Below are positions 24,182 through 36,015 of a stretch of 64,000 nucleotides of DNA, piece after piece (within the stretch, counting starts at the first letter, position 1; each line of letters starts with the position of its first letter). The position numbers were made by a program, and so were the translations under genes. The notes beneath the pieces were generated by a model. The model saw nothing but the letters and a program-made list of their open reading frames with translations, was not told where the DNA came from and made no database searches. This DNA is from Galerina marginata (lineage: Eukaryota; Basidiomycota; Agaricomycetes; Agaricales; Galerinaceae): the NCBI GenBank assembly GCA_023014335.1, contig JAECYW010000001.1:1612001-1676000 (forward strand), written 5' to 3'.

Positions 24182-26358
24182 CTAATCAGCTTCATAAAAC
24201 TCCAACAAAACCTTGGCAAATATATCGACTGCTTTCTTCAAGTTTTCGTGCTAGGTGCGAGCAAAATGAGACAATATCATTAAAGCAGCAATCAAAATAT
24301 TGTACCTCTGCGTTGCTGAAACTGACACGAAAGTGGCCTGGATATGCGGACTTGGTTTTATCAGCCGCAAACATATTCCCTGTACCATTGTCAGACGAGA
24401 AAATAAAAATATGCTGCAAGACATACCTGGACCAATCAAAAGCCCTCCTTCTGCTAAAGCTATCCAAAGTTTCATTTCAAGATCCTCTTGCCCTACTTCC
24501 TGTACTCTAGGGTGGTTATCAAGGTGAAGCCGAAGCTGATCTGGATAAGCATGAGGGATAACTGACACGAATAATAGACATACCCAAATGAACATTCCTG
24601 AGCTCGGCGGTACAAAAGAGAACAGAATCCTTCTTGCCGCTTTCTCACTGCGATACCTTGTGGAATAAGCAACGTATACGGTGCTTCCGTCAAATAACCC
24701 TTCTGAAGCTGGAGCTAGTTCCATGTGGAATTTTTCGACGAGACAATCGATAAAAAAATCACGTCTTTGCTTGTACTGAAAGGCAAGTCCTGGATAAAAA
24801 CGATTTTTCAGCTGTTAACGAATGACGAAGGTCACACATGGCTTACCTTTCAGCCATCGTAGGTACCCTGTGAATTGCCAATTTATCATAAGTTCTGTGA
24901 TAAGCGTCTGACGTCCATAACATCAGTCCAGAATTGAGCAGACAGTAAGAATTAAGCAACCTGTCCAAATCCACAAGGGCCTTGAGTGGATGTTTCTGAT
25001 TGCCTCTCCAGCCTTTCGGCAAAAATGGGGTTACAAGTAAACCAGCCCAAACGACTTCCAGGAGCAATAGTCTACGAGACAGACGGAAGTCAGTGAATAA
25101 ATACCGCCTCAGAGCATGTGATATTCGACCTTCGAAAACGAGTCAAGGCGCACGACACGGCCTTGATAATCAAAGCTAGGTAGCGGTGAATATTTTATGA
25201 AGCTTTAGCACCAAGTTCACGTACCGTAAAAAACTGGGCGCAAGACCCTCAATGTACCGCTCATCATCTAATTCTGTCTGTTCCGTCCCCGAAGATCGTT
25301 GGGTTCGATGTACATAAGGACCTTCTTGGAGGAAGTAATACGGATCGTCCTCGACGATAATGACATCTTCATAAATTCTGTCAGAAGCCAGGTTGGGGGT
25401 GTCTATTTAATTGAGGATGTTACCAAATTCTACGCAGACCTTGTATATTTCCTTCTTCCTTTGAGCTTCCATGGTCTTGAAACAAGTCAGTAGAGTAAAG
25501 CTACTAAAGTTCTATCACTTACCGCCCCAGTGGGGTTTTGTCCAACCGGAACGGTGTACATAACACGGGGTCTGCAATAGAATCAAATAATGACTCGGTT
25601 GCCTCCAGCGAGGTAGACAACGTACCTCGGTATGCCGCGAGTTTCTTCATCCCACGTCGAAAGGAGCTCGCGAAGAGCCACGCTACTCATACCCTGACCG
25701 TCCATGGACACTGGAACAGTGCGGATGCCATGAGGTTCCATTGTCGCAAGTGCGGAGGGATAGGTCCACTCGCTGGTGAGCACGCCTTCTCCAGGGTTAC
25801 ACAAAGTGGTGACGGCTTTCGCCCAGCCATCGGTATTTCCAGCATGAAGTAACGTTGCGTAATTGGCATAACCCGGTTGATAGACTTTAGCAGTGAACTC
25901 CCCAATTACTTTCATGAGTTGGGGTATACCCCGAGCCATACCGTACTGCAGCGCAGTTGCTAAATTAACATCTTCCGGGTTTTGGGGATATTTGGGAATG
26001 GAAATAGGAGCAGTTGTTTCTTGGCCACCGGAAAATAAGCTCCAGATCCAGGAAAGAGGGCTTCTCGTTCCCGAGGTCGATTTGGTTGAGAACGAGTCGG
26101 AAACCAGAATGTCCGCTTTCACAGTGTTGAATGGAAAATAATCGGGACTGGGCAAGCCTGGCACAATGCTGAGCACAACCATCTAGACAGGGTGAAAAGG
26201 ACAATACCTCCAGCAAGACTGAGGATCCCTGGTTGTCCGAAATATTTCTGCAGACCCTTGAGAGGGGATATCCCTCGGTTTCGAGCCAAGACAGAGAGAT
26301 GATGGGACAGGTCGATTGCGTCTGGCTTGAAGCTTACTGTACCTTTCTCATTCGCCAT
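24182..26358 (-). CDS. aromatic amino acid aminotransferase, Aro8-like (PLP, fold type I)
   Basis: PLP-dependent aminotransferase of the Aro8/alpha-aminoadipate group. From the ATG at 26358: MANEKGTVSFKPDAIDLSHH, then GQPGILSLAGG, PSPDYFPF, LQYGMARGIPQLMKVIGEF, the glycine-rich YTVPVGQNPTGATM, and VIVEDDPYYFLQEG. The Schiff-base lysine is in LDSFSK, followed after an intron by TIAPGSRLGW. The last exons give SSGMFIW, then the Arg-bearing HFRVSFSNAE and the terminal helix DIFAKVLLEFYEAD, with the stop at 24182. About nine short introns. Likely acts in phenylalanine/tyrosine/tryptophan or lysine metabolism; substrate cannot be read from sequence. No frame errors seen. Confidence 0.88.
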
Positions 26359-27918
26359 TTCTTCCTGAAAACACGTTCGAAGTGAAGGGAGACGAGGGGA
26401 ACAATGAAGAGCGTTAGGCTAGGTGATGCGCAGCCAATCAACTTGTAAGTCTCGGTAAGCCATCCGGTGTAACTTGGAATCTGGGAAATTTGTAGATAAG
26501 GGCGCCGCTCATGTTGGGCAGCACTGGGTTATCCTGACAGCCATCCAGTACCTTATCTTTCCCTATATTTTGAGACTGGGAATTTGTAAGACGGTCCTTG
26601 TGACAAAATGATTGGTAGTGCCAGGTGATGTTCCTATTACGGGACAGGACGGGAGGAAAGAGATTCCGCATTGAGGAAAGGACACATGGGGGCGTTGGAG
26701 GGGACTCGAGGTGGGTATCGCGTCGTCGAACAAGTTCATGTATGTACCAAGTTGTGGCGTCTTATATTATGTGTATCTTGGGGATGAGCACATTTTGTTG
26801 ATCAATGGCGTGCTAAGAGAATTGGCTCAACCCTTCGGCAATCAGATAGGACAGATAAAAAGTCATCTTGAAAGCGATGTACATAGTGGTACTGAAAGGC
26901 ATGTAGCATAATGGTTCATAACGGGCCGTCCCACCTGGATGATTGCATGAAATGAAATGCGATCAACGAGAAATGGGGCTCCAGGAAAGGGAAAGATCAG
27001 CCAGACATCTCCTGCCACACGTCAAGCCATGCTTCGCTTGCTCGTTACGTCGCTTATTGGGTGTATGTGGAACGATGTCGTATGAGCTGGAAGTATCTGC
27101 ATAGTGAAATTAAGTTTAGTGTCTCTTTTTGGTTTAAAGGAAATGCCGTACCCCAAAGGAAACCATTCGTCATCCACACAAGAAGCGCGATGGACGCGAG
27201 CGTCCGAAGGTCGCCTAAACGCTAGAAGGTACGCAGACTCTGCACCGAGTCTAGACAATGTGTTAAAATAACGTGAGAGTGGAAAAGATATGAAATGAAA
27301 CTCACGAATTCCCAAATTCTGACAGATCCCTGGCTCGGGAGTGTTGGAGGTGAAGGAGGTGGGTGACCTGAAAGCTCAGGGTGAAGCTACCTGGCCTTTT
27401 ATAGAGGATTCAGGATACTTCACAGCTGGGGTGATCTTTCTACATCGGTCCAATCGATGGCACTTTCTTGCTCATTCACACTGAAAGCTGCATCGATAGC
27501 TTGGATTTCGTTGATAAGACCGGATAAGACCATTATGTAGAGTTATCTGATATGACCAAGGATAGACCAGCCGGCTGCCGAACGATGGGTGCTCTGAATT
27601 TCATTGGGTCAATGAAGCTTCTGTGACAGCGGAAGAATCAGAGCTCAAGATGATTGTCGGTAAAACCCAAATAAGACGGTTACAATAGGGCCGGTTTCTT
27701 GCCAGATCTGTTGCCAGATCAACCGCGGGCATCAGTCAACGCTTTTCTCTTGCTTTTCATTCACCAAAACCCCGTCTTCGTCATTTGGAGGAGGCAGAGT
27801 TGTCAGTGGTCAGTTGGAAGTGGGTGAAGAGAGGTGAGTTTTCCAGTCTCTCGTGAATTTCCATCTGTCTAAAATGCACCCGGAGGATAAGATTTGATTT
27901 ATAAACACACAGTCCACG
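26359..27918. other. 1.5-kb intergenic region without a confident gene
   Basis: Lies between the starts of the aminotransferase (minus) and the GIS2-like gene (plus), so it holds both promoters. Short open frames have no recognisable content. A TATA box on the minus strand (27396-27403) followed by two intron-like blocks (about 27305-27215 and 27150-27096, minus) hints at a transcribed minus-strand unit. The longest spliced frame I can make starts inside the second block and gives only about 50 residues. Confidence 0.4.
27396..27403 (-). promoter_or_regulatory. TATA box (TATAAAAG)
   Basis: Perfect TATAAAAG on the minus strand within CCTCTATAAAAGGCC. It is the clearest TATA element seen in the window. 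About 90 bp downstream comes GAATTC followed by a GTGAGT donor-like site. The gene it would drive is unidentified. Confidence 0.35.
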
Positions 27919-28759
27919 ATGGCGTACCAGTTTTCTAGGAAGGGTTGCTTCAAATGTGGCAATCGTGAGTTGCAGTAATCTTTCCACTCGCTGGAATGTT
28001 GTAACGTTACTCTAGTTGGACATATCGCCGAGAACTGTTCGTCTGAGCAGCGTCTGTGTTACAACTGCAGACAACCAGGACATGAGTCGTCCGCTTGCCC
28101 ATCCCCAAGGACGGTCTCTGCCAAGCAGTGCTACTCCTGCGGTGGCGTTGGGCACATTCAAGGTTCGAATTTGTCATTCGTCGATCCGTTCCATGTTCAC
28201 TCGAGCTGGTGTTTCAGCGGAGTGTCCTAGTTTGCGAGTTCAGCAGGGAGGCAACCAGAAGTGTTATGTACGTCTTCCCATATCTTTGACCCGCAAAGGG
28301 GTTCTTACCTGGTGCTTCAGAACTGCGGTCGCTTCGGTCATTTCGCTAGGAATTGCCAGAACCCCGCTGGAGGAGTTGGTGGGGGCGGATTTGCTTCGCG
28401 TGTACCGCCTCCAGGTCGCGCGTTAAACACGTCTACCTTACCCCCCGTAAAGTGTTACCGGTGTGGTGGTCCTAATCATTTGGCAAGGTAACTTAACATC
28501 GTGAAACTCACGTTGTTATTGTTCTTCAGTTAATCTTAATTCCAGGGATTGCCTTGCTGCTCCTGGTACAGCTATGAACGAGTCTATCCCGACTGGCCCT
28601 GCTGCTGCTAATATCAACAAGAATAAGACCTGTTACAAGTGTCAACAGGAAGGCCATGTCCGTTCTTTCCTTTTTCCTGCTCATAATTCTGGAACTAATC
28701 GCTTCTTTCAATGTCAGATTGCTCGTGATTGCCCAGAGGCCTCTGAATTCGTTAGCTAG
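27919..28759 (+). CDS. GIS2: GIS2/CNBP-type CCHC zinc-knuckle protein
   Basis: Small nucleic-acid-binding protein with six CX2CX4HX4C knuckles once introns are removed: CFKCGNLGHIAENC, CYNCRQPGHESSAC, CYSCGGVGHIQAEC, CYNCGRFGHFARNC, CYRCGGPNHLARDC and CYKCQQEGHIARDC. A Gly/Pro linker separates knuckles four and five. Yeast Gis2 and animal CNBP bind mRNA and act in translation and stress granules. Start MAYQFSRKGCFKCGN at 27919; stop TAG at 28757. Introns interrupt several knuckles (about 27965-28014, 28160-28216, 28267-28321, 28488-28546, 28658-28717). Family call is secure; the orthologue name is inferred. Confidence 0.9.
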
Positions 28760-28964
28760 ATGTACTTAAGTCCCTGCAAATAAAATCGTAGAGCCTGAAT
28801 GTATTCTTCCAGTAATCATCCATGCTGTTATTTGCCATGAATTTGCGTAGAATAATCGGGGGTATCATCATTGCTATCGATTGTTGTCGTCAGGTTAGGG
28901 CCATCAGTACATCAAGCACCGGGTGATTGCGAACGACGCGAACTTTGTGGTATAAGAACGCTTC

Positions 28965-28988
28965 GCTATGCCAGCTGTGCTGGCTAGC
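28965..28988 (-). repeat. Helitron 3' subterminal hairpin
   Basis: Minus-strand GCTAGCCAGC-ACA-GCTGGCATAGC folds into a GC-rich stem with one bulged base. Such a hairpin just before the 3' end is the rolling-circle termination signal of Helitrons. The next bases, GAAGCGTTCTTA, do not show a clean CTRR end. Confidence 0.6.
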
Positions 28989-29125
28989 AGAAATGGGGGG
29001 CTTGCTACATCTGAGTTTCTGGACACAATCAGAACTGAAAATAATATAAATTACTTATAAATATCAAAGACATCTAATCGTAAAATACATATTCACTTAA
29101 GTCAACACCATAAGTATTTAAGGTA

Positions 29126-29760
29126 CAGTATAGTGACGGTCCTTGGGACAACATTTTATTCCACGGCTACGAGTGAACTTCCTCCCAAACAATTTACAGT
29201 AACCAAATTAGCTTACTATTATGTACATACTGGTCAAGTTTCGTGGCGAAATACATCCAAATGGTTGTGCTGGAGGACAATTAGTGGGCCAAGCTCAATG
29301 TCACGTTTGACGTTCCTTGGGACAGTGTGACCCAGCCATTTTCACCGCACATCAAAATATCACGCAACCATGCGGACCGGTATTTTGCCCTTCAAATCTG
29401 TCACACCCGAAGAAAAAGCTTCAGTTCTCGGTCAAATCTCATCAGAATTAGACCATTCTGGGTGCATTTTGAAGGCAAAATACACGGCTACTCGTAAATA
29501 CAGAAATTAGTTCAAAATAGTAACCCTGAGTGACACCATTGCGTGAGAGAAAAGTTTTTCCATGAAAACGGCCTAAAATACTTCTTGTTTTCGATCTGGC
29601 AAAGGGTGCAATGCTCCAATCGGCTTGAAATTTTTCTTGAACATGTATCCTTACTGTATCTATTAACGTGCAAAATATCAAGGCGATACATCAAGATTTA
29701 GGCTCAAAAATCGTGTTTGTCCCAAGGAACGTCAGTGTCCCAAGGACCGTCACTATACTG
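29126..29760. mobile_element. TA-flanked TIR element (Tc1/mariner-like MITE) nested in the Helitron
   Basis: A 635-bp element with perfect 25-bp terminal inverted repeats: CAGTATAGTGACGGTCC... at 29126-29150 and its exact complement at 29736-29760. It is flanked by TA on both sides (29124-29125, 29761-29762), the Tc1/mariner target duplication. An inner copy of the related motif GTTCCTTGGGACA occurs at 29312 and inverted near 29718, giving subterminal repeats. No transposase frame is present, so it is non-autonomous. It interrupts the tail of the Helitron helicase. Confidence 0.88.
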
Positions 29761-32700
29761 TAAAGCCAAGTGCTTCTCGCCGAATATTGTCCTCCTTTAA
29801 CATCTTCATTGTAGGTGTTTCTTCTGCCCGTTGTAAACGTGTAATTGGAAAGTGATCACGGAACACAAGTCCCTTTAAATTCTTGACTCGGGAGACAGCA
29901 ACATATGATAATCCAGTTGCAAACTCCTTTTCTCCAAGTTTCAGAGTTGCTTCTTCCAAGGTAAGTCCTTGACTTTTGTGAACAGTGATGGCCCAGGCTA
30001 GGGCCAAAGGGAGTTGTGTACGTGACAATGACTTGTCTGCTTTGTTCTCCCAGCGAGCAGTTACAGGAGTGATTGGAATCCAAGATGGATCAATGCCAAC
30101 CCATCCAGAGTTAAGAGGACCTGAGAAAAAGTTATTAATCAGTTTGAATTATTTTCAAAAAAAAAGTATAAGCTGTATTACCTGTATATCCAGGACATTC
30201 AACAAAGACAACAGCAGGAAGATCTGTTCTCGGATTTGCATCAGGTGCATACCAGATCTTTTTAACTTTTCCCTGGGCCCCATTAACTAATCCTAGTTAT
30301 AATTTAAGTTAGTATGAAGACATTGCTACAGATTTTAACCGTACCCTTTGATGTCCATAAATTTCTAGTTATCATTACTTTTGCTCCTTCAGCCAATAGA
30401 ATTTCAACTTCCAGCCCATCAGCATCCTCATCAGAAGCCTTTTTGGCTTCTGGACAGTTGTGCTTTGCTTTACATCGAACAACTGGCCTGCCTAACTCAC
30501 TTAGGCGCTGGACATTAGTTTCTGTCACCATAGCCCGAGTTGGAAGAATATGCAGAAAATCTTTGGCCTTTTCCCGCTCTTCAGCTGTTAGATGATCCCA
30601 GAAGCGTGATTGAAAAAGCATATAATCAGCTTCAGTTGTTTCATATGTTCTGAGCCGAAGTAAAGCATCGCGGAATTTAACTTGTTCTGGATCCTGTCCT
30701 TGTTGTCGAAATATATGTTGTAATGTGATGGACTGTGTTAGCGATTCAAACACCCGCCGGCCCTCTACATTTAGGGCATGCTTTCTAAGTGAATAGTTTG
30801 TTGAATATAGAGGGTGGTCTCCTATTGGTGGCAACTGGGCAAAATCTCCAAATACAATTATTGGCACACCGCCAAAAATCTGATCGGCATTTTGAGGAAA
30901 TGCCTGACGTAATCTGCGATCACAACGTCCCAGTTGAACTCGACCAACCATTGACTTTTCATCTAAAATTAATAGCTTAATGTCCTTCCAGCGGGTCTGA
31001 TGACGTTGAAGTCGATTTCCAATCATTTGAACAAATTCCTTCCCTTCTTTTACGGGAATTCCCAAACCAAAATTAATTGTCCATCCTCTAATCCCAAATG
31101 CAGAAACTCCAGTTGGTGCAAGTCTCACCACAGGATCTTTTCCATTGAGCTCATCAGCATAAAGCTCTCGGAGTGCCTTGGATATGGCCCAAATTAAATA
31201 AGATTTTCCAGTCCCAGCTGTACCATCAACATTAATTCTGAGTACTGGTGGTCTATCTTGCTGATTTGATAATTTAAGCTTTTTGAAATAGGCCATAACC
31301 TGGAGAAATACTGCTCGCTGCTCTCCTTTTAAGGTTCTGTAATCTGCGTCTGGAAGAATTTGTATTTCATCATTGGGTGATTCTTTGACTTGTTCAGATA
31401 ATCAGACAGATGCAGATGCAAGATTTTCAGCACTTGGTGGATTTTCATGCCAATCATATTCCAGGTCCATATCTCTTTTTCCTAAATTGTCAACAACTGA
31501 TTCCACTTCCTGGTTTGGCCGTCTTCCTGCCTCATTCATCCACTCGGCACGGAAATTTTCATCCTCTCTGTCACCGTGCACAGTTTCGGAGTCTGATTCA
31601 TCCTCATCCGGATCACTAGACTCTACGTTTTTAGGTAGTGTGTCATTTACATGAACACAGTGGTGATCCACACATATTGACTGATAGGCACTTTGGAAAT
31701 TATCAAATCCATCTAAAAATTCTTCTGCATTTCGGAAAGGATGATGTAGTACAAGTTTTGCATAACACCAGTTTTCAAATTGGGTTTCATCATTCCGATC
31801 TGGTTTGTATCTTGGCCATATGTTGACAATATATGATGAAGCACCACGGGACCCTCTTCTTGTATATTTGTTTCCTTTCCAATCATACCATGTTGCAAAT
31901 TCCAACATAGTAACATTTTCAAGGTTTGCAGGCCTTTGTTTGTAACGCTCCATTAGCCCTATCCTTTCCTTTGTAGAACTTTGGAAGTTAACCTCCTCAG
32001 AAACATCAGGAGAAACATTTAGATTGCGACATTTTCTTGAACTTTGAACCAAAGGGCACCCAAATAGAATATGACAGGTCTCTTGGCTAGAAATATCCCT
32101 TTCGGATGTAAAAGTAGAGAGCATTTTTTGATAGGCAATTCCAGCAGCATCATTGTCTTTCAACCGTGAAATTGCAGCTTGGAGAGTTTGATCATAGCTA
32201 GATGATGATGTCTCTCCTTTACTTGCATATTTTGCAACATATGCAATTACTGCCTGTTTGTTAATAACAGGTCGGAAATCAATATTTGCCCTCCACCCCA
32301 AGATAAATCCAGTATTAAAAGAATTTAAAATTTCATCATTGCGTTTAGAATGAAATTCTGCAAAATCCCTATTGGTACCCCTTGCATACTCAGATTGTTG
32401 TCGACATTGTTTTGGAAACCCAAATCTGCAAAAAAGCTCTCCAGTGTCTTTTTTCTGTCTCTGACAATAGCCTGGTTGACAATTTCTATGTCGTTGAAAA
32501 CGATTTAACATTTCTGCAAGCTCTTTTTTGGTATCATGCAGTGTATTAAATAGTTGAGCTGATGGATGGATAGCTGCAGGAGGTGCATCTTTGTCAGGGT
32601 GCCATGTACAAACATATTTATCCCAAAAAGTGACAAATGTTTGAATATCCACTGGGTCTGTTGTGTCAAGATCATCAATTTGTGGCGCATCGCGGAACCA

Positions 32701-35275
32701 CAAAAAGCCATGAATATGACTACTGCCCCGATGTTGCCACTCATATCTCCACCACCAGTCTGTTATATTGAATACTGGTTTTAAATAATGTTCAAAAAAG
32801 ACATTCCATCTTTTTTGAAAATAGTAGCCAGCAATTGCAGGATTTTCATTCAAATCCTTCATGCGAATACGGTATGAATGAGCATCTTCTGGTGTATCTG
32901 GTACATAACTTGGCATATGTTGATGCATATCAGGCCATTGAATGTCAGCCGAAGAGGCAGTAAAAAATACATGAGGAGAACCACATTCCAGTGATCGGAT
33001 CTGAGCTGTTACGTCTCTTTCGGCCTTTTTCCAAAAGGGTTTAGATCCAGGAAGAGTATCACCTGCATGTGAGACCCGCTGTGCTAATCTTTCACTATCT
33101 CCTTCATTTATCATATTCCGAATGTCTTCAACAGTAAGATTGCGATCATCTTTGTGAGTGGTTAAATACCAAGAAGATGCTTTTTTTGCTGCTTTTCGCA
33201 TAATTGTGTTCAAAACCCAGTATCGGAATCTTGGATGTTGAGCAAATCTTCCATCTTTGTATCGGAGTAAATGAGCACCCCACTCCTCCATTGTTACAGC
33301 TGTATCTCTTGCAGCCGTAAAATCAGCCTTTCCCGTTGGAAACAAAGAAGGAAATGCATCAATTGCAATTGCACGCCCACTATTTTCATTAATTGGAGTT
33401 CCTCTAAGTGATGGCATAGTAAGAATTATTGGCTGATCACCACTTTCAGCAGCTGCACGAAGCTGATCCAGTTCTGTTATACCCATATGTATATTTGGAA
33501 CAAATCCTCGGGAGTACAGTGGAGGATTGGGTTCATCAGGATTGGCAGGAATATTATCCTGTTCAGGTCCTGCATCTTCTGCAGGTAGATCATTCAGGTC
33601 TTCAGTTACAATTGTCCTAATACTGCCATGAACTGAAGCATCTTCAGGTAGCTGTTGTAATGCATCATAGTCAATTGTAACAGTTCTCGCCTGAAAGGTG
33701 GGATGATTATGCTGTAAATATTCAAGCCATGTTTGTACAACATTCCTTCGTACACGGAAATCCTGATATATCTGCTCATTGGTCACCAGATCTATGCCTC
33801 GCCGCCGCATAATAATGATATCACAATCCTGAGGCAAAAGAGGAACTCGTGTATGTGCTATTGCATTTTCCCTTGGAAAATTGCAAGTATGACCAGTGTA
33901 TTTATACTGACCTCCACGGACCTGCCAAAGCTGTAGCAAAGCATGTACTGGTGCAATGAGCATTTCTTCCATTTGCGTCAAAGCAGGAAGTTCGGGAGGA
34001 ACTGGTCCAGGGTTCATGGCATTAATATCTTTATACTTGTCATTTTTTTTGCATTTAGAACATATTCCCTGTTTGACATTTAAGTCAAACCACTTCTCAT
34101 GGCAGCTGGTACAAGTTTCCAACTTAATTTCCATTAACTTTTGTCTAACAAAATCCAATTTTTGTTTTTCTTCAGGTGAAACTGCACATTCATTTAAAGG
34201 ATCTGCATTTGGTATATTGTGATCTGCAGGAAGTGGAGCATCATTGGAAGGCAAAGGAATTTGCTGTTCTATTTGTTCCTCTGCTCTTGCTTGAATCTGT
34301 GCTTCACGCAGACGAGTTCTTACTTCTTGTGCATTTCTTCTACACCTGTCACAGGTTTGAAAATTGCCAAAATTAGCAGCAGGGGTATAGTGTGTGCCAG
34401 TTGTACACCATAGTAGATCCGGATTTAATGGATGTACTGAACGAGCAGTATGTGTAACTGTACGTCTATTAGGATAGCGAACATTCTGGATAATCCGTGC
34501 TGGTTGTGGCAAGTTTCGGAAATTAGGAGGACTCCGAGGAGCAGAAGGAATATTTGGTTGAATATTTGTGGCCATAGGTTGTAAATTATCTGCAGGTGTT
34601 GGTTGCGGATTATTAATGGGTGTCGGTTGTGGACTATTAACAGGTGTAGCTTGCAGATTATCGACAGGCATAGGTTGCGGATTATTAGGTGGTAAAGGAT
34701 GTGGAACTTCTGGTTGTATAGCATGACCTTCTGGAATATCAAATATATCTTGAGTATGACCACTTAATCTTGCTATTTCATCTGTAAACAACAGACGAGC
34801 TGGAGGCTGCATCAACTCCTCATTATTGACCATACTACCTCCAGCAACTTGCATTGTTGGTGGAGTAATTCGGCGATCAACCCTTTTGCTTCCTAATTCC
34901 CGAGTAGCAGGTGTGGAGGCCATTCGGGATCGCCGATCACCTGATTGGGGTGTTTGTGGCACTAAAAATAGTAGTTTATTTTCATTTGAGGATATGTTTT
35001 TTCAAATTAAAACTTACAGGTGACAGAATTTGGTGTACCAATAATTTGTGAGAGTGTTTGGGAATGCATGGGTGTGGAAAGTTGAATCCGGGAAGGACCA
35101 GCAACAACTTCAGGATTTTGGACATCTAAAATTACTTTGAATTTATTTAAAGTTATTTTTTAACAAAGTACCTACCTCGTGATTTTTTTGATCGTCGAGT
35201 CTCTTTTCGGCGATCATTTTTACGAGCATTTTTACGTTTAGCCTTTTCCTGGGCCAGAGTTAGTTCTTTTGGCAT
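29753..35275 (-). pseudogene. Helitron Rep-helicase gene, interrupted by one in-frame TGA
   Basis: Encodes the Helitron replicase. The first exon is basic (MPKELTLAQEKAKRKNARK, from 35275). Two introns lead into the long exon 34962-31402. That exon has a Pro/Asn/Gln repeat region, a Cys-rich DUF6570-like block (CTSCHEKWFDLNVKQGICS, about 34100), the Helitron N-terminal domain, and the HUH nuclease: SSHIHGFLWF (about 32710) and the paired tyrosines AYVAKYASKGE (about 32230). The exon meets a TGA at 31402-31404; the same frame continues at once with LSEQVKESPNDEIQ into a Pif1-type SF1 helicase with Walker A GTAGTGKSY, Walker B LLILDEKS, GDFAQLPPIGD and, after two introns, ALAWAITVHKSQGLTLEEA and YVAVSRVKN. 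No intron fits across the TGA. The C-terminus ends at a TAG supplied by the nested TIR element. Confidence 0.88.
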
Positions 35276-36000
35276 AGTGTCCAGAGGGAAGCAAAAAGTA
35301 GTGAAGGGAGGTCTTGGCCTGTTCACTAAATACGATCCAGGGACCAGAGGAAACTATTACGTATACACTAGTTCGGTTCAAAATTAACTACAACAGAAAT
35401 TTGACTAACACAGGATCCAGACGGTTGTCCTATGTCACACCAGTCCTAAAGACTTGCAGTGTCTTCCTCAACTGGCAGACAACGTAAGGTTGTGGCCTGG
35501 TCAAGGGTACAAAGAAAAGGCTAATTCAGAAATGTAGATAGGAATTTAAATTGATGCAAGTGCAATCAATTTGACTAGAACAACATTGATGTTAGAATTA
35601 GATTATGCAGTGTTATTAAAAAGATTTTTTTTTACCAAATTTATCTACAGATCACCTTGATTGCTGGCAGAAATTTTGCAGTTGCCTAGATCTGTATCTG
35701 GCCCAATACTTGGTAGTCTAACAAATATTTGGAGTTTATAAGAACTTAAAGTATTTGATAAAGCAAAATTAATTAATTACATGATTTTACAGAATTTCTG
35801 TGATTTTTAGAATTTTTTTCAGAGGCAGGAGGATGCAGGATCAGTAGATTGAGATTGTGGCAGGAAAAGAAGGCAGTATGCTCGTTTTAGAAGGCGCGTC
35901 GTGTCATGTGACAATCCCATCAGTCTCACGGGGGGGGGTCATTTTGATCTTTGTGCGTCACGTGTGTCTAAGGAATTTGGCATCACCGGTACAAAGGGGG

Positions 36001-36012
36001 GCAAGCCCCCCA
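36001..36012. repeat. putative Helitron 5' terminal motif (partner of 28994-29005)
   Basis: GCAAGCCCCCCA here is the exact inverse of TGGGGGGCTTGC at 28994-29005. Together with the preceding six G it forms a perfect palindrome. It ends four bases before the COQ10 start codon. Assignment as the element's end is inference. Confidence 0.5.
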
Positions 36013-36015
36013 ATA

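Larger units (their letters stand above)
28950..36012 (-). mobile_element. Helitron (rolling-circle transposon), near-complete, with nested TIR element
   Basis: About 7-kb element oriented on the minus strand, recognised by its RepHel gene (see next entry). At the 3' side (minus orientation) lie a 12-nt motif GCAAGCCCCCCA, then a hairpin at 28965-28988 (stem GCTA-GCCAGC, loop ACA), then about 12 nt to the probable end. At the 5' side the reverse complement of the same 12-mer sits at 36001-36012, within a palindrome GGGGGGCAAGCCCCCC (35996-36011). An inverted motif at the 5' tip with a partner just inside the 3' hairpin resembles the asymmetric terminal repeats of Helitron2/Helentron elements. 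Exact ends are inferred. There is no target-site duplication, as expected for Helitrons. The 5' non-coding part (35276-35850) is strikingly AT-rich; the first 150 bp next to COQ10 are not, so the 5' end could instead lie near 35840. Confidence 0.7.

Noticed and set aside
27022..27315. 97-codon minus-strand frame as a protein gene
   Set aside because: It begins at TTG, crosses intron-like signals and shows no domain.
29133..29330. Short frames inside the nested TIR element as a transposase
   Set aside because: Too short, no DDE/D or helix-turn-helix content; the element is non-autonomous.
31402..34962. The 1,186-codon frame considered as a cellular Pif1-like helicase or a virus-like replicase
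   Set aside because: It has the Helitron N-terminal domain, HUH motif (HIH) and paired tyrosines, with the helicase in the same frame downstream, so it is a Helitron RepHel gene.
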